Source of the DNA: Bacteroidota bacterium
GTDB lineage: Bacteria > Bacteroidota > Rhodothermia > Rhodothermales > JANQRZ01
Length of the DNA: 62,446 bases
Assembly (NCBI GenBank): GCA_038746285.1
Contig: JBCDKT010000021.1
Location: 1 to 62,446, forward strand
Direction: 5' to 3'
Part shown: positions 42,256 to 50,660 of the stretch, piece by piece
Layout of the letters: each line of letters starts with the position of its first letter
Numbering within the stretch: the stretch's first letter is position 1
Translations under genes and position numbers: made by a program
Notes under the pieces: model-generated
Database searches by the model: none
What the model was told of the DNA's origin: nothing
Seen by the model: only the letters and a program-made list of their open reading frames with translations

Positions 42256-42353
42256 AGCGTTCCGTGGTATGTCCGAGGCATAACATACGCCGACCGGACC
42301 CAGAACGCAGCGGCGGCCCCGAAAACGCGCCGCCGCTGCGCTGGCCGTGCTTG

Positions 42354-44597
42354 TCAGCGCAGCCGGGTGATCTGCTGCGTCCGCACCTGCTCGCCGGCCT
42401 CCAGCCGCACCAGGTACACGCCCGCCGCCAGGTCCGTCGCGTCGAAGCTCGCCGCGTGCCGCCCCGCCTCCATCTCGCTGTCGGCGAGCACGGCCACAGT
42501 GCGCCCGAGCACGTCGTAGACGGCGAGGCGCACCGCCGCCGCCTCCGGCAGCGCGAAGCCGACCGTCGCCCGCCGGGCGAACGGGTTCGGGTAGGCCGGG
42601 GCGAGCGCCACCTTGTCCGGTAACGTCGTACTGGACGCTTCCACATCTGCCGCAGAGCTTGCCGCGGCGGCGAGGGCGTCCAGGCTACCGGTCTGCCAGT
42701 CGGCGAGCGTCATCGCACCGCCGCGCGCGGCCGCCGCCAGCTTCTCGAACCCTACCGCCGCCTGCGCCACGACCACGTCCGGGAAGGTGCCCAGCCGCAC
42801 GAGCGCCGTGTAATCGCCCTCGGGTGCCCGCGCCGGAACGTTCCCTTGCAGCATTACCGGACCGACGTTCGCCCCGGCCGGAAGCGTGATCGCGCGCGGT
42901 CCGTCGACCGGGCCAAACACGTTGCCGTTCGGCAGCAGCGCCACCACCCAGGCGTCGACCGCCTGCGCCGCCGCGCCTTCGTTGGCGAGGCGCAAGTTGT
43001 AGCTGAGCGTTCCGCCCTCGGCCGCAATCGTGACCGGCTCGCCCATCGCGCCGGCGCGCGCTTCGAGGCCGTCCGAGACGCGCTCGAAGGCCCCGATGTC
43101 CACGCCGAGGCCGTCCACGCGCGGGTTGCCGGCGAAGTCGAGCGAGAGCGGCTCGTTCGTGTTGCCGTCGCCGTCGAGGTCGGCGGTGTCGTCGGGGAGC
43201 ATGGTCTGGTTGCCCTCGTCGACGGCGGGCGAGGCGGCGAGGAGCGTGAGGTCGTCGTCGAGCGTGCCGGCGATGCCGTCGGGCCCGTCAGCATCTGTGA
43301 AGAGCGGATCGGCGACGAAGTTACCGCCTTCGTTGACGATCTCCCCCTCCCGGATACCTTGCCCAGTCTCGACGCCTTGAACGAGGCTACTGCGGAAAGT
43401 GCCTTCCGCGCCCCGGTCCGAGAGAAAGACTCCGGGCCCGCGCTCTGCTTCGTTGTCCCAAAAGATGACGTTGTCGTAGAAGGACTGCGTCGAACTGTCT
43501 ATCGTGTTCCCATTCGCTGCGACCCCGCCACCGTCCGAGGCGCTATTGCCGTAGAACGTGACGTTTGAGAACGAAGCCCTCACGCCGCCACTGCCTGGTA
43601 CGTCCAGATATACGCCGCCACCGATCCCATTAATTCCGTTAGCCTCGTTGCCAGAAAAGAGGGCATTCACGAAGAGAGGCTGTATTCCCCCCCCACCTCG
43701 TATGTAGACTGCGCCGCCCGTATCTGCGCTGTTGCCATAGAAATGCACGTTGGTAAACGAAGGGGCTGGCTCTCCCTCCGAGAAGCCGCCATTTAGGTAG
43801 GCGGCTCCCCCGTTCCTAGACGCGGTGTTGCCTAGAAACACTACGTCGATAAACGAGAGTTGGAACAGGACTCCTGAGCTAGCACGGACGGCGCCGCCTC
43901 CGTCCTGATTGCCCATCCCCGATGCTCTGTTCCCCGCGAAGACCACATCTTCGAGAACGGGTCGCTCGAAAACAAACGTACTGGAGGAGAAGTCGGCTGC
44001 TCCACCCTCGTCTGCGCTGTTGCCAGCGAAGACAAGCTGGCTCAGCCGGATCACACAGCTTTCCCCGTCTATGGTAGATCTATAGAGAAGTCCACCCCCT
44101 GCCCCACCTACGGCATTCCCTCCTCGGATCGTGAAGCCGTCGAAGACGACCGTGACCTCTGGTTGGTCACGTGTGCAGTCCGTGACATCGGTCATGCGCA
44201 CGACGTGAAAGCTGTTCTCGTCGTTGCCCACGAAGTCGGGACCGTCGTTCCCAGCGAGGTCGCCCGAGAGCACGGTCTCGAAGAGGTCAGGGTCACGCTG
44301 CATGGGCGTGCCGCCGCCAGTCGGAAAACCGCCGAAGATGTTCACGCGGCTCGGGATGACAAAAGATTCCTCGCGGTCCCCAGTGCTGCTTGGCGTGTAG
44401 GTACCCTCGGCAACGGCGATTTCGTCACCGCTGGCGGCAACGGAGAGGGCGTCCTGGAGGTCGGTGAAGGCGTCGGCCCACGAGGAACCGTCGCCCGCTC
44501 CGGTTGCGCTCTGGTCCACGAAGATCGTGGGCTGCCCCAGGGTAGGCGACGCGAGAAGTCCGAGAGTGAGTGCGATGATGGAGCAGAGTCGGTACAT
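42354..44597 (-). CDS. Secreted right-handed beta-helix protein with Por sorting tail
   Basis: 747 residues. Signal peptide (YRLCSIIALTLGLLASPTLGQ), then a parallel beta-helix of the Chlamydia-POMP/choice-of-anchor type: VNIFGGFP, many F-GNSA-GGA repeats (VFAGNSADEGGA, FLGNTASRNGGA, FYGNSADTGGA, FSGNEANG). ASPAVDEGNQ and VDIGAFE mark the end of the helix at about residue 520. An Ig-like domain follows, then a Por tail (YPNPFARRATV, VYDVLGRTVAVL, LAAGVYLVRL). A surface adhesin or polysaccharide-binding role is likely. Bases 43.5-44.2 kb have lower GC than the flanks. Confidence 0.82.
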   Translation of the reverse strand: MYRLCSIIALTLGLLASPTLGQPTIFVDQSATGAGDGSSWADAFTDLQDALSVAASGDEIAVAEGTYTPSSTGDREESFVIPSRVNIFGGFPTGGGTPMQRDPDLFETVLSGDLAGNDGPDFVGNDENSFHVVRMTDVTDCTRDQPEVTVVFDGFTIRGGNAVGGAGGGLLYRSTIDGESCVIRLSQLVFAGNSADEGGAADFSSSTFVFERPVLEDVVFAGNRASGMGNQDGGGAVRASSGVLFQLSFIDVVFLGNTASRNGGAAYLNGGFSEGEPAPSFTNVHFYGNSADTGGAVYIRGGGGIQPLFVNALFSGNEANGINGIGGGVYLDVPGSGGVRASFSNVTFYGNSASDGGGVAANGNTIDSSTQSFYDNVIFWDNEAERGPGVFLSDRGAEGTFRSSLVQGVETGQGIREGEIVNEGGNFVADPLFTDADGPDGIAGTLDDDLTLLAASPAVDEGNQTMLPDDTADLDGDGNTNEPLSLDFAGNPRVDGLGVDIGAFERVSDGLEARAGAMGEPVTIAAEGGTLSYNLRLANEGAAAQAVDAWVVALLPNGNVFGPVDGPRAITLPAGANVGPVMLQGNVPARAPEGDYTALVRLGTFPDVVVAQAAVGFEKLAAAARGGAMTLADWQTGSLDALAAAASSAADVEASSTTLPDKVALAPAYPNPFARRATVGFALPEAAAVRLAVYDVLGRTVAVLADSEMEAGRHAASFDATDLAAGVYLVRLEAGEQVRTQQITRLR

Positions 44598-44621
44598 GAC
44601 AGGTGCAGGTTGGTAAGAAAC

Positions 44622-44654
44622 AAAAAGCCCCGCGTGCAGCCTAAGCACGCGGGG
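44622..44654 (-). terminator. Rho-independent terminator of the dienelactone hydrolase gene
   Basis: On the minus strand CCCCGCGTGC, loop of 7, GCACGCGGGG, then CTTTTTGTTTC: a perfect 10-bp stem and T-run, 66 bases after the stop codon. Confidence 0.88.
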
Positions 44655-44719
44655 TTATGATAGGGGTGCGAGGTCGGAAATCCAAGGGGAGGCGGCGCAG
44701 CCGTGCGGCTACCTCTGGC

Positions 44720-45580
44720 TCACTCGCCGCGCTGACCGCTGCGCAGGTGCTCGTCGAAGAAGGCGAGCGTCCGCGCCCACGCGTCCTCGGCGGCCTCGGC
44801 GTCGTAGCGCTCGCCCGACGGGTTGGCGAAGGCGTGGCCCGCGCCCTCGTAGACCTCGATCTGGGCGTCCTTCCCGAGGTCGGCGAGCACGGTCTCAAAC
44901 TCCCGGACGCTCTCGACGGGGATGCCCTGGTCTTCGGCCCCGAAGATGCCGAGGATCGGCATGTCGAGCGCGGCGAGGCGGTCGCGGTCGGTAATGAGGC
45001 GGCCGTAGTAGATGACCGTCGCGCCGATGTCGTCCGGCATCGCAAGCGCGGTGCGGAGCGACCAGGCCCCGCCGAAGCACCACCCAATCACCCCGACCTC
45101 GCCGACACCTTCCTGCGTGACGAGGTAGTCGTAGGCCTGGCGCAGGTTGTCGGTCAGCATAGCCTCGCGCTCCATCGCCGCGCTCATCAGGCGGCGGGCG
45201 TCTCCTGCGTCCTCGGCGATCTCGCCGCCGTAAAGGTCGACCGCGAGCGCGACGTAGCCTTCGTCGGCGAAGCGCTTCGCCATGGTCTGGATGTTGTCGT
45301 TGAGGCCCCACCACTCCTGGATCACGATCAGGCCCGGCAGCGGCTCTTCGGCCTCGGTGGTCTTGTTGGTGTCGGGGCGGGCGAGGAAGCCGGTGACGGA
45401 CTCGCCGCCGACGCTCGCGTAGACCGGGCGGCCCGTGATGACATCGTCGGCGATGGCGGCGGCGATGGGGGTGGCGACGGGCGACTCGCCCGCGTGCTCG
45501 CGCGACATGGCCTCGCCGTAGTTGTCGTCGGTGCAGCCGGTGGCGAGAAGCACGAGGGAAAAGAGGAAGAGCAGGCGCAT
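44720..45580 (-). CDS. Dienelactone hydrolase-family lipoprotein
   Basis: 286-residue alpha/beta hydrolase. The N-terminus is a lipoprotein signal (FLFSLVLLATGC), so it is anchored to a membrane outside the cytoplasm. The family nucleophile is the cysteine in VIGWCFGGAW; other marks are IQEWWGLND, the acid in GAEDQGIP and the histidine in EGAGHAFANP. The substrate (a lactone or ester) is unknown. Divergent promoter region with the kinase-like gene to the right. Confidence 0.87.
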   Translation of the reverse strand: MRLLFLFSLVLLATGCTDDNYGEAMSREHAGESPVATPIAAAIADDVITGRPVYASVGGESVTGFLARPDTNKTTEAEEPLPGLIVIQEWWGLNDNIQTMAKRFADEGYVALAVDLYGGEIAEDAGDARRLMSAAMEREAMLTDNLRQAYDYLVTQEGVGEVGVIGWCFGGAWSLRTALAMPDDIGATVIYYGRLITDRDRLAALDMPILGIFGAEDQGIPVESVREFETVLADLGKDAQIEVYEGAGHAFANPSGERYDAEAAEDAWARTLAFFDEHLRSGQRGE

Positions 45581-45611
45581 GGCGGTGGGGAGGTTGGAGG
45601 AGCGTAGGACG

Positions 45612-45646
45612 GGAAGATACCGGGACGCACCGCCGCCCTATCTTCC
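45612..45646. promoter_or_regulatory. Divergent pair of -7 boxes (TATCTTCC on both strands)
   Basis: TATCTTCC on the minus strand (45619-45612) faces the hydrolase gene; TATCTTCC on the + strand (45639-45646) faces the next gene. Each lies 32-40 bases from its start codon. Both are followed by pyrimidine-rich leaders. Confidence 0.6.
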
Positions 45647-45685
45647 TCGCTTCTGCCCGTCCTCGCTTCCGTTCTTCTACCGCCC

Positions 45686-46312
45686 GTGAGCGATTCGCCC
45701 CCCCTGATCTCCTACGCCGCCGAGCTCAAGCGCAAGGCGATCCACCTCGGCGCGCTCGTGCTGCCGGCGGGCATTCTCGTCCTCGGGCGGACGGTCGCGC
45801 TGTGGCTCCTCGGGCCGCTGGCTACCCTCGCCCACGTGGCCGACGTGCTGCGGGTGCGCGTCCACGCCGTCCACCGGCTCATCACCTGGCTCTTCGAGCC
45901 GATCATGCGGCCCGAGGAGCAGCCCCCGTTCGGCGGACCGGTGGTCGTCAACGGGGCGACGTGGATGTGCGTCTCGGCGGCGCTGTGCGCGTTCTTCTTT
46001 CCCGAGCCGGTCGCGGCCTCGGCCCTGGCGATGCTGATGGTGGGCGACGGCGCAGCGGCAGTCGTCGGGCGGCGCTACGGGCGAACGCGCTACCCGTTCT
46101 CGCCGAAGTCAGTCGAGGGCTCGGTAGCGTTCTTCGTGACGGGGTTTCTGGCGGCGATCCCGTTCGGCGTGCTCCCCGAGGACGGCGTGGCGCTGCCGGC
46201 CCTGGCGGTCGGCGCTGCAACGGCCGCGGTCGTGGAGGCGCTCCCAGTCCCGCTCAACGACAACGTCCGCGTGCCGCTCGTGGCCGGGGCGGTGATGCTG
46301 CTGCTTGGTTAG
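45686..46312 (+). CDS. Phytol/dolichol kinase-like membrane protein
   Basis: 208 residues, five to six membrane spans. The family pattern of CTP-dependent polyprenol kinases (SEC59/VTE5) is visible: ELKRKAIHLGALVLP at the N-terminus, then MVGDGAAAVVGRRYGRTRYPFSPKSVEGSVAFF and the C-terminal VVEALPVPLNDNVRVPL. It may recycle phytol or phosphorylate a lipid alcohol. The start is GTG at 45686. Confidence 0.82.
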   Translation: MSDSPPLISYAAELKRKAIHLGALVLPAGILVLGRTVALWLLGPLATLAHVADVLRVRVHAVHRLITWLFEPIMRPEEQPPFGGPVVVNGATWMCVSAALCAFFFPEPVAASALAMLMVGDGAAAVVGRRYGRTRYPFSPKSVEGSVAFFVTGFLAAIPFGVLPEDGVALPALAVGAATAAVVEALPVPLNDNVRVPLVAGAVMLLLG

Positions 46313-46389
46313 GGCCGCCGGGTGGTGCCAGCCCTCGGGTGACCACATGGGGTCGCCCCTACGGGTAGGCGCGGCGTGCGACAGCGGGG

Positions 46390-46397
46390 TACCTTCT
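46390..46397 (+). promoter_or_regulatory. -7 box of the lipase gene, with short pyrimidine repeats
   Basis: TACCTTCT is followed by CTGTCCGCTGTCCTCCGTCT, a degenerate GTCCTCC array (complement of the GAGGAC unit), about 45 bases before the GTG start. Confidence 0.5.
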
Positions 46398-46441
46398 CTC
46401 TGTCCGCTGTCCTCCGTCTTCCGTCCTCTGCTCCCCGAACC

Positions 46442-47308
46442 GTGCTCGACTCCCTCTCCCGCCGCGCCGAGCGCCTCGCCCGCCGGGCCGTCGAGCTGGT
46501 GCCGTTTCCGCAGCCGCCGCTCGTGCGGACGCGCTACCCGGTGGTGCTGATGCACGGCTTCGGGGCGCTGGCGAACCTGATGCAGGGTGGCGTGCTCCAC
46601 GCCGAGGCGATGCACCTGCGCGGGCACGGCCTCCTCGCCTACGCCCCCCACGTCAACCCCTACGACACGATCAGCGTCCGCGCCCGCGCCTGGGCCGACC
46701 GCCTCGACGCCGTCCTCGCCGAGACTGGATCCGCGAAGGTCAACCTCATCGCGTTCTCCTCGGCAGGCCTCGACGCGCGCTACCTGATCGGCAGCCTCGG
46801 GCGCGCGGCCCACGTCGCGTCGCTCGTCACGGTCTCGACGCCGCACCGGGGCAGCTCGATTGCCGACTACGTGTTCTCCCGGCCGGAGCGGCTGCGGACC
46901 TGGGCCGTCGCGGTGATGGACTTCGTCGGGCGCGCCGCCTACGAGATCGAGGCTCCCAACACGGAAGACGCCCTGCACGAACTGACGCCGATGTTCGTCA
47001 ACGGCACCTTCAACCCGGCCCACCCCGACCACCCGGACATCTACTACGCCTCCTGGGCCGGCCGCGCCGGGCGCGGGACTGACGCGCCAATCTACCCGCC
47101 GCTGATCGTCCCGAACCGGATTCTCTACGCCCAGGCCGGCGTGAACGACGGCCTCGTCGCGGTCGAGAGCGCGACGTGGGGTGACTTCCGCGGCGTGCTC
47201 GACGCGGACCACGCCCGGCAGGTCGGCCTCCGCCTCGCCCCCGGCGACTTCGAGTCGAAAGACTTTTACCTGGACGTGGCCCGCGACCTCGGCGAGCGGG
47301 GGTGTTAG
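46442..47308 (+). CDS. Triacylglycerol lipase-like alpha/beta hydrolase
   Basis: 288 residues. It resembles family I bacterial lipases: YPVVLMHGFGALANL (oxyanion region), NLIAFSSAGLDARYLI with nucleophile serine in place of the usual GHSQGG, TVSTPHRGSSIAD, and a late GVNDGLVAVESATWG (acid) with DADHARQVG (histidine). No signal peptide, so likely intracellular or exported another way. GTG at 46442 preferred. Confidence 0.82.
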   Translation: MLDSLSRRAERLARRAVELVPFPQPPLVRTRYPVVLMHGFGALANLMQGGVLHAEAMHLRGHGLLAYAPHVNPYDTISVRARAWADRLDAVLAETGSAKVNLIAFSSAGLDARYLIGSLGRAAHVASLVTVSTPHRGSSIADYVFSRPERLRTWAVAVMDFVGRAAYEIEAPNTEDALHELTPMFVNGTFNPAHPDHPDIYYASWAGRAGRGTDAPIYPPLIVPNRILYAQAGVNDGLVAVESATWGDFRGVLDADHARQVGLRLAPGDFESKDFYLDVARDLGERGC

Positions 47309-47328
47309 GAGCGATGCGCCTGCGGCGC

Positions 47329-47454
47329 GGAGTGGGAGGAAGGGGGAGAACGGGCGGAATGGGAAGAAGGAACGTCAACGCAAAGCGCGAGGGCCTAATT
47401 AACTTCCTCGGCTTTCCTTTCCACTCCTCCCACTCCTCCCACTCCTCCCACTCC
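47329..47454 (+). repeat. Promoter-array element D (9-bp units, complementary arms)
   Basis: The left arm has GGAGTGGGAGGA (47329-47340), exactly complementary to TCCTCCCACTCC (47425-47436). The core reads GCGCGAGGGCCTAAT with the box TAACTTCC (47400-47407) and CGGCTTTCC. Three CACTCCTCC units follow (47422-47448). A second box, TACCTTCC (47470-47477), stands closer to the start of yqgE. Confidence 0.78.
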
Positions 47455-47505
47455 CACCCTTCCCCGCCCTACCTTCCGCTCTTTCCGACTCCTCACTATC
47501 CCTCG

Positions 47506-48054
47506 ATGGACCTCGCCCCCGGCGTCCTCCTCGTGGCCGAGCCGGCCCTGCTCGACCCCAACTTCCGGCGGTCGGTCGTCCTGATCTGCGACCACAACGC
47601 CGACGGCTCGTTCGGGCTGATCCTCAACCGGCCGACCGAGTTCCGCCTACCCGACGTGCTCGACGAGCCAGTCGGGATGGAGCACCTGCTCTACTTCGGC
47701 GGGCCGGTGCAGACCGACACGCTGCACTACCTCCACCCTTACGCCGACGAGGTGGAGCACGCCGTCTCCGTCCTCGACGGCGTCGGCTGGGGCGGTCCGT
47801 TCGACGTGATCGTGGAGCAGGTCCGCAGCGGCGCGCTCGACGGCGACGCGCTCCGCTTCTTCGTCGGCTACGCTGGTTGGGGCGACGAGCAGCTCGCGGA
47901 GGAGGTCGGCGAGGGCAGTTGGGTGGTGCTCCCGGCCTCGGCCGCGCGGGTGTTCGAGGACGACCCGGCGGTGCTTTGGCGCGAGATCATGCGCGACCTC
48001 GGCGGCGAGTACGCGCTCCTCTCGAACTACCCGGACGACCCGCAGATGAATTAG
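47506..48054 (+). CDS. YqgE/AlgH family protein (DUF179)
   Basis: 182 residues, the conserved bacterial UPF0301 family: PGVLLVAEPALLDPNFRRSVVLICDHNADGSFGLILNRP, then YFGGPVQTDTLHYLH, FFVGYAGWGDEQLAEEVGEGSWVVLPA, LWREIMRDLGGEYALLSNYPDDPQ. Function not settled. ATG at 47506. A TACCTTCC box lies 29 bases upstream. Confidence 0.93.
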   Translation: MDLAPGVLLVAEPALLDPNFRRSVVLICDHNADGSFGLILNRPTEFRLPDVLDEPVGMEHLLYFGGPVQTDTLHYLHPYADEVEHAVSVLDGVGWGGPFDVIVEQVRSGALDGDALRFFVGYAGWGDEQLAEEVGEGSWVVLPASAARVFEDDPAVLWREIMRDLGGEYALLSNYPDDPQMN

Positions 48055-48110
48055 GCGGGGAAGAGCGAAGGACCGAACGAGCGGAAGATTTCGGAGGTCA
48101 TGGTCCCGCC

Positions 48111-48118
48111 TATCTTCC
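48111..48118 (+). promoter_or_regulatory. -7 box of the MscS-like gene
   Basis: TATCTTCC, followed by a pyrimidine-rich leader with CGCTCCTTCC and CGCTTCCGCTCC units, 37 bases before the GTG start. Confidence 0.5.
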
Positions 48119-48154
48119 CTGCTTTCGCTCCTTCCCGCTTCCGCTCCTACAAAC

Positions 48155-48733
48155 GTGGACCCGCTCGTCGTCGAAGAGGTTGTCAACACGGAGTTGCTGC
48201 TGCGCGGGGGCGTGACGGCAGGCGTCGCGGTGTTCGTCGTCGTGGTGCTGGCCGTGCTCAAGGCGTTGATCGTCCGGTTCGTCCGGGCGCGGCAGATGCA
48301 CCAACTGCGCGGGCGGTTCGTCTACCGGGTGGCGCGTGTCTTCACGGTCATCTTCGCGGGCTTCGTCCTGGCCTACGTGTGGGGCTTCGACCCGGAGAAG
48401 CTGTGGGTGCTCATGACCGGCTTCTTCGGTCTCGTCGCGATTGGCTTCTTCGCGGTGTGGAGTCTGCTCTCGAACGTCATCGCCGGGGTGTTCCTCTTCC
48501 TCTCGGACCCGTTCAAGATCAGCGACGAGATCGAGGTGCCGAGCGACGACCTCGCCGGGAAGGTGCTCGACATCCGCCCGCTGTTCGTGGTGCTGGAAGA
48601 GCCGGGCGGGCACACGCTCTACGTCCCCAACAGCCTCCTCTTCCAGAAGTCATTCCGCCGCGTCGATGTCGCCGCCCGGGGCCGCGAAGAGGAGAGCGCG
48701 GAACCTCCCGAAGTACCCGAGTCAGCCGACTAG
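48155..48733 (+). CDS. Small MscS-type mechanosensitive channel protein
   Basis: 192 residues. Three membrane spans, the third being the pore-lining type (GLVAIGFFAVWSLLSNVIAGVFLFLSDPFKISDEIEV), then a short beta domain ending at PNSLLFQKSF. The C-terminal part of full MscS is missing, a known short form. Starts with GTG at 48155. Confidence 0.82.
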   Translation: MDPLVVEEVVNTELLLRGGVTAGVAVFVVVVLAVLKALIVRFVRARQMHQLRGRFVYRVARVFTVIFAGFVLAYVWGFDPEKLWVLMTGFFGLVAIGFFAVWSLLSNVIAGVFLFLSDPFKISDEIEVPSDDLAGKVLDIRPLFVVLEEPGGHTLYVPNSLLFQKSFRRVDVAARGREEESAEPPEVPESAD

Positions 48734-48759
48734 CCGCTATCTCCGGAGGATCGTACGGC

Positions 48760-48791
48760 TTGGCATCGCTGGACGCGTGCCCGTACTTTTG
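48760..48791 (+). promoter_or_regulatory. Promoter of the toxin-antitoxin pair
   Basis: TTG (48760-48762) and a perfect TACTTTTG -7 box (48784-48791), 21 bases apart, 24 bases before the antitoxin ATG. This is the best match to the Bacteroidota promoter consensus in the window. Confidence 0.6.
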
Positions 48792-48815
48792 CGGGACAAC
48801 GCAGCCGTTTTAGCC

Positions 48816-49028
48816 ATGAGTGTTCAAGAGATTCAAGCAGCCATCGAGGCCCTGCCCCACGCCGAGCAGTCCGAACTGTTCGAGCGGCTCGACGCGTACC
48901 GGCAGCAGCAAGACTTCGACGACTGGGACCGGCAGATGCAGGCTGACGCAGAGGCCGGAGCGTTCGACGAACTGATTAAGCAGGCGAAAGAGGAGCACCG
49001 GACTGGAAGGACCACACCGCTACCGTGA
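48816..49028 (+). CDS. Putative antitoxin, addiction-module type
   Basis: 70 residues. MSVQEIQAAIEALPHAEQSELFERLDAY is a short helical motif typical of small antitoxins; the C-terminus is acidic, as toxin-neutralising tails are. It overlaps the toxin gene by four bases (GTGA). No DNA-binding ribbon-helix-helix could be confirmed. Confidence 0.7.
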   Translation: MSVQEIQAAIEALPHAEQSELFERLDAYRQQQDFDDWDRQMQADAEAGAFDELIKQAKEEHRTGRTTPLP

Positions 49029-49285
49029 CGCACCACGCCTCGTCGAGCTTTTGGTACCACTACCGCCGGTTGCCAGACGAGGTGCAGCGTCCTGCGGATA
49101 AGAACTTCCGCTTGCTAGAGAACAACCCGTACCATCCATCGCTGCACTTCAAGAAAATCCATGCCGCACTGTGGTCGGCGCGGGTAGGACGCGGGTACCG
49201 GGCCATCGCTACGCCGGACGACGGCGACTTTCTCTGGCTCTGGATCGGTCCGCACGCAGCGTACGACCGCCTGCTGAAGCGATAG
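49025..49285 (+). CDS. RelE/ParE-superfamily toxin
   Basis: 86 residues. The fold marks are FWYHYRRLPDEVQRPADKNFRLLENNPYHPSLHFKKI, then SARVGRGYRAIATPDDGDFLWLWIGPHAAYDRLL, typical of RelE/HigB/YafQ-like mRNA interferases. It is translated from GTG, coupled to the antitoxin. A promoter with the full consensus precedes the pair. Confidence 0.8.
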   Translation: MTHHASSSFWYHYRRLPDEVQRPADKNFRLLENNPYHPSLHFKKIHAALWSARVGRGYRAIATPDDGDFLWLWIGPHAAYDRLLKR

Positions 49286-49286
49286 G

Positions 49287-50459
49287 TCACGCGCCGCGCA
49301 TCCGGCCGACGACCGTCGCGAGCTGCTCGGCGGCGAAGTCGAGGTCGGCCTCGGTCGTGCCGTGCCCGAGCGAGAAGCGGACGGTCGCGTTGGCGGTCTC
49401 GCGAGGAACGTCGAGGGCGCGGAGGACGTGGCTCGGCTCGACGGCCCCACTCGCGCAGGCGCTGCCGCTGGAGACGTGGACGCCCGCCACGTCGAGTCCG
49501 AGGAGGAGCATCTCGCCGTCGAGTGCCCGGCCGTCCACCGGCGGGAACGAGACGTTGAGGATGTGCGGCGCGCTGTCGCCCGGGCTGTCACCTACCGGCG
49601 TATTGAACCGGACGGTCTCGCCGAACGCGTCACGTACCGCTCCGGCTAGCCGGTCGCAGAGCGCGGTCAGCCGTTTTCGCTCCACCTCGGCCATCTCAGC
49701 GGCGAGGGCCAGCGCTTCAGCCAAGCCAACCACGGCAGCGACGTTCTCGGTCCCCCCGCGCCGCCGCCGCTCCTGCGACCCGCCGACGACGAGCGGCGCG
49801 AACGGCGTCCCGGTGCGGACCCAGAGCACGCCCGCGCCCTTCGGCCCGTAGACCTTGTGCGCCGAGAGCGAGAGCAGGTCCACACCGAGATCGTTCACGT
49901 CGAGCGGGTACAGGCCGGCTGCCTGCACCGCGTCGGTGTGGAACGGGACGCCGCGTGCGCGGCAGACGGCGGCGATCTCACGGACCGGGCTGAGGGTGCC
50001 GAGTTCGTTGTTGACCGCCATGACCGAGACGAGCCCGGTCTCGTCGGTGATGGCCTCGGCGATCTGGTCCGCCGTTACGGCCCCGCTCGGCGACGGGGTG
50101 AGGATGGTGACGGGGTGCCCGGCGTCGCGGAGGGCTTCGGCGGGACGGAGGATGGCTTCGTGCTCGGCGGCACCCGTGACGAGGCCCGGCCCGCGCCGGT
50201 CGGGGGCGGTGAGGACGCCGCGCAGGGCCGCGTTGTCGGCCTCGGTCCCGCCGCTCGTGAAGATGACCTCGCCCGGCTCCGCCCCGAGGATCCCGGCCAC
50301 GCGCTCGCGCGCCGACTCTACCGCGAAGCGCGCCCGCCGCCCGAGGGCGTGGACCGACGACGCGTTGCCGTAGTGCTCGCGGAGGTACGGCAGCATCGCG
50401 TCGAGCACGCGCTCGTCGAGCGGCGTCGTCGCGGCGTGGTCGAGGTAGACGGAGGGCAT
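49287..50459 (-). CDS. Cysteine desulfurase (IscS/NifS family)
   Basis: Releases sulfur from cysteine as enzyme persulfide for Fe-S clusters and thiolated products. 390 residues. YLDHAATTPLDERVL, FTSGGTEADNAAL, LSLSAHKVYGPKGAGVLWVR with the PLP lysine, and the flexible loop VSSGSACASGAVEPSHVL with the catalytic cysteine. No IscU or SUF genes are adjacent. The start codon lies five bases from the repeat array K, whose TAATTTCC box is its likely promoter. Confidence 0.95.
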   Translation of the reverse strand: MPSVYLDHAATTPLDERVLDAMLPYLREHYGNASSVHALGRRARFAVESARERVAGILGAEPGEVIFTSGGTEADNAALRGVLTAPDRRGPGLVTGAAEHEAILRPAEALRDAGHPVTILTPSPSGAVTADQIAEAITDETGLVSVMAVNNELGTLSPVREIAAVCRARGVPFHTDAVQAAGLYPLDVNDLGVDLLSLSAHKVYGPKGAGVLWVRTGTPFAPLVVGGSQERRRRGGTENVAAVVGLAEALALAAEMAEVERKRLTALCDRLAGAVRDAFGETVRFNTPVGDSPGDSAPHILNVSFPPVDGRALDGEMLLLGLDVAGVHVSSGSACASGAVEPSHVLRALDVPRETANATVRFSLGHGTTEADLDFAAEQLATVVGRMRGA

Positions 50460-50507
50460 CAGCCGGAGGACGGAGGACGGAGGACGGAGGACGGAGGACG
50501 GAAATTA
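50460..50507 (-). repeat. Promoter-array element K (5 x 7-bp GGAGGAC)
   Basis: Read on the minus strand: box TAATTTCC (50507-50500), five copies of GTCCTCC (50499-50465), GGCTG, then the start codon of the cysteine desulfurase. The 7-mer is the same as in the cassette repeats at 21.6 kb. Confidence 0.78.
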
Positions 50508-50660
50508 GCGGTCATACTCGGCAGCGTCGTTCGCTTCGGTTCTTTCCATCGCTCTTTCTCGCGCGCCGGGCTTATCATCCTCTCGGACCCCACCGACCCT
50601 ATAAGTCGTACACATATTCCCTCTCGGTTCACCCCCGCACCTCTACCCTCACCACGTTTT

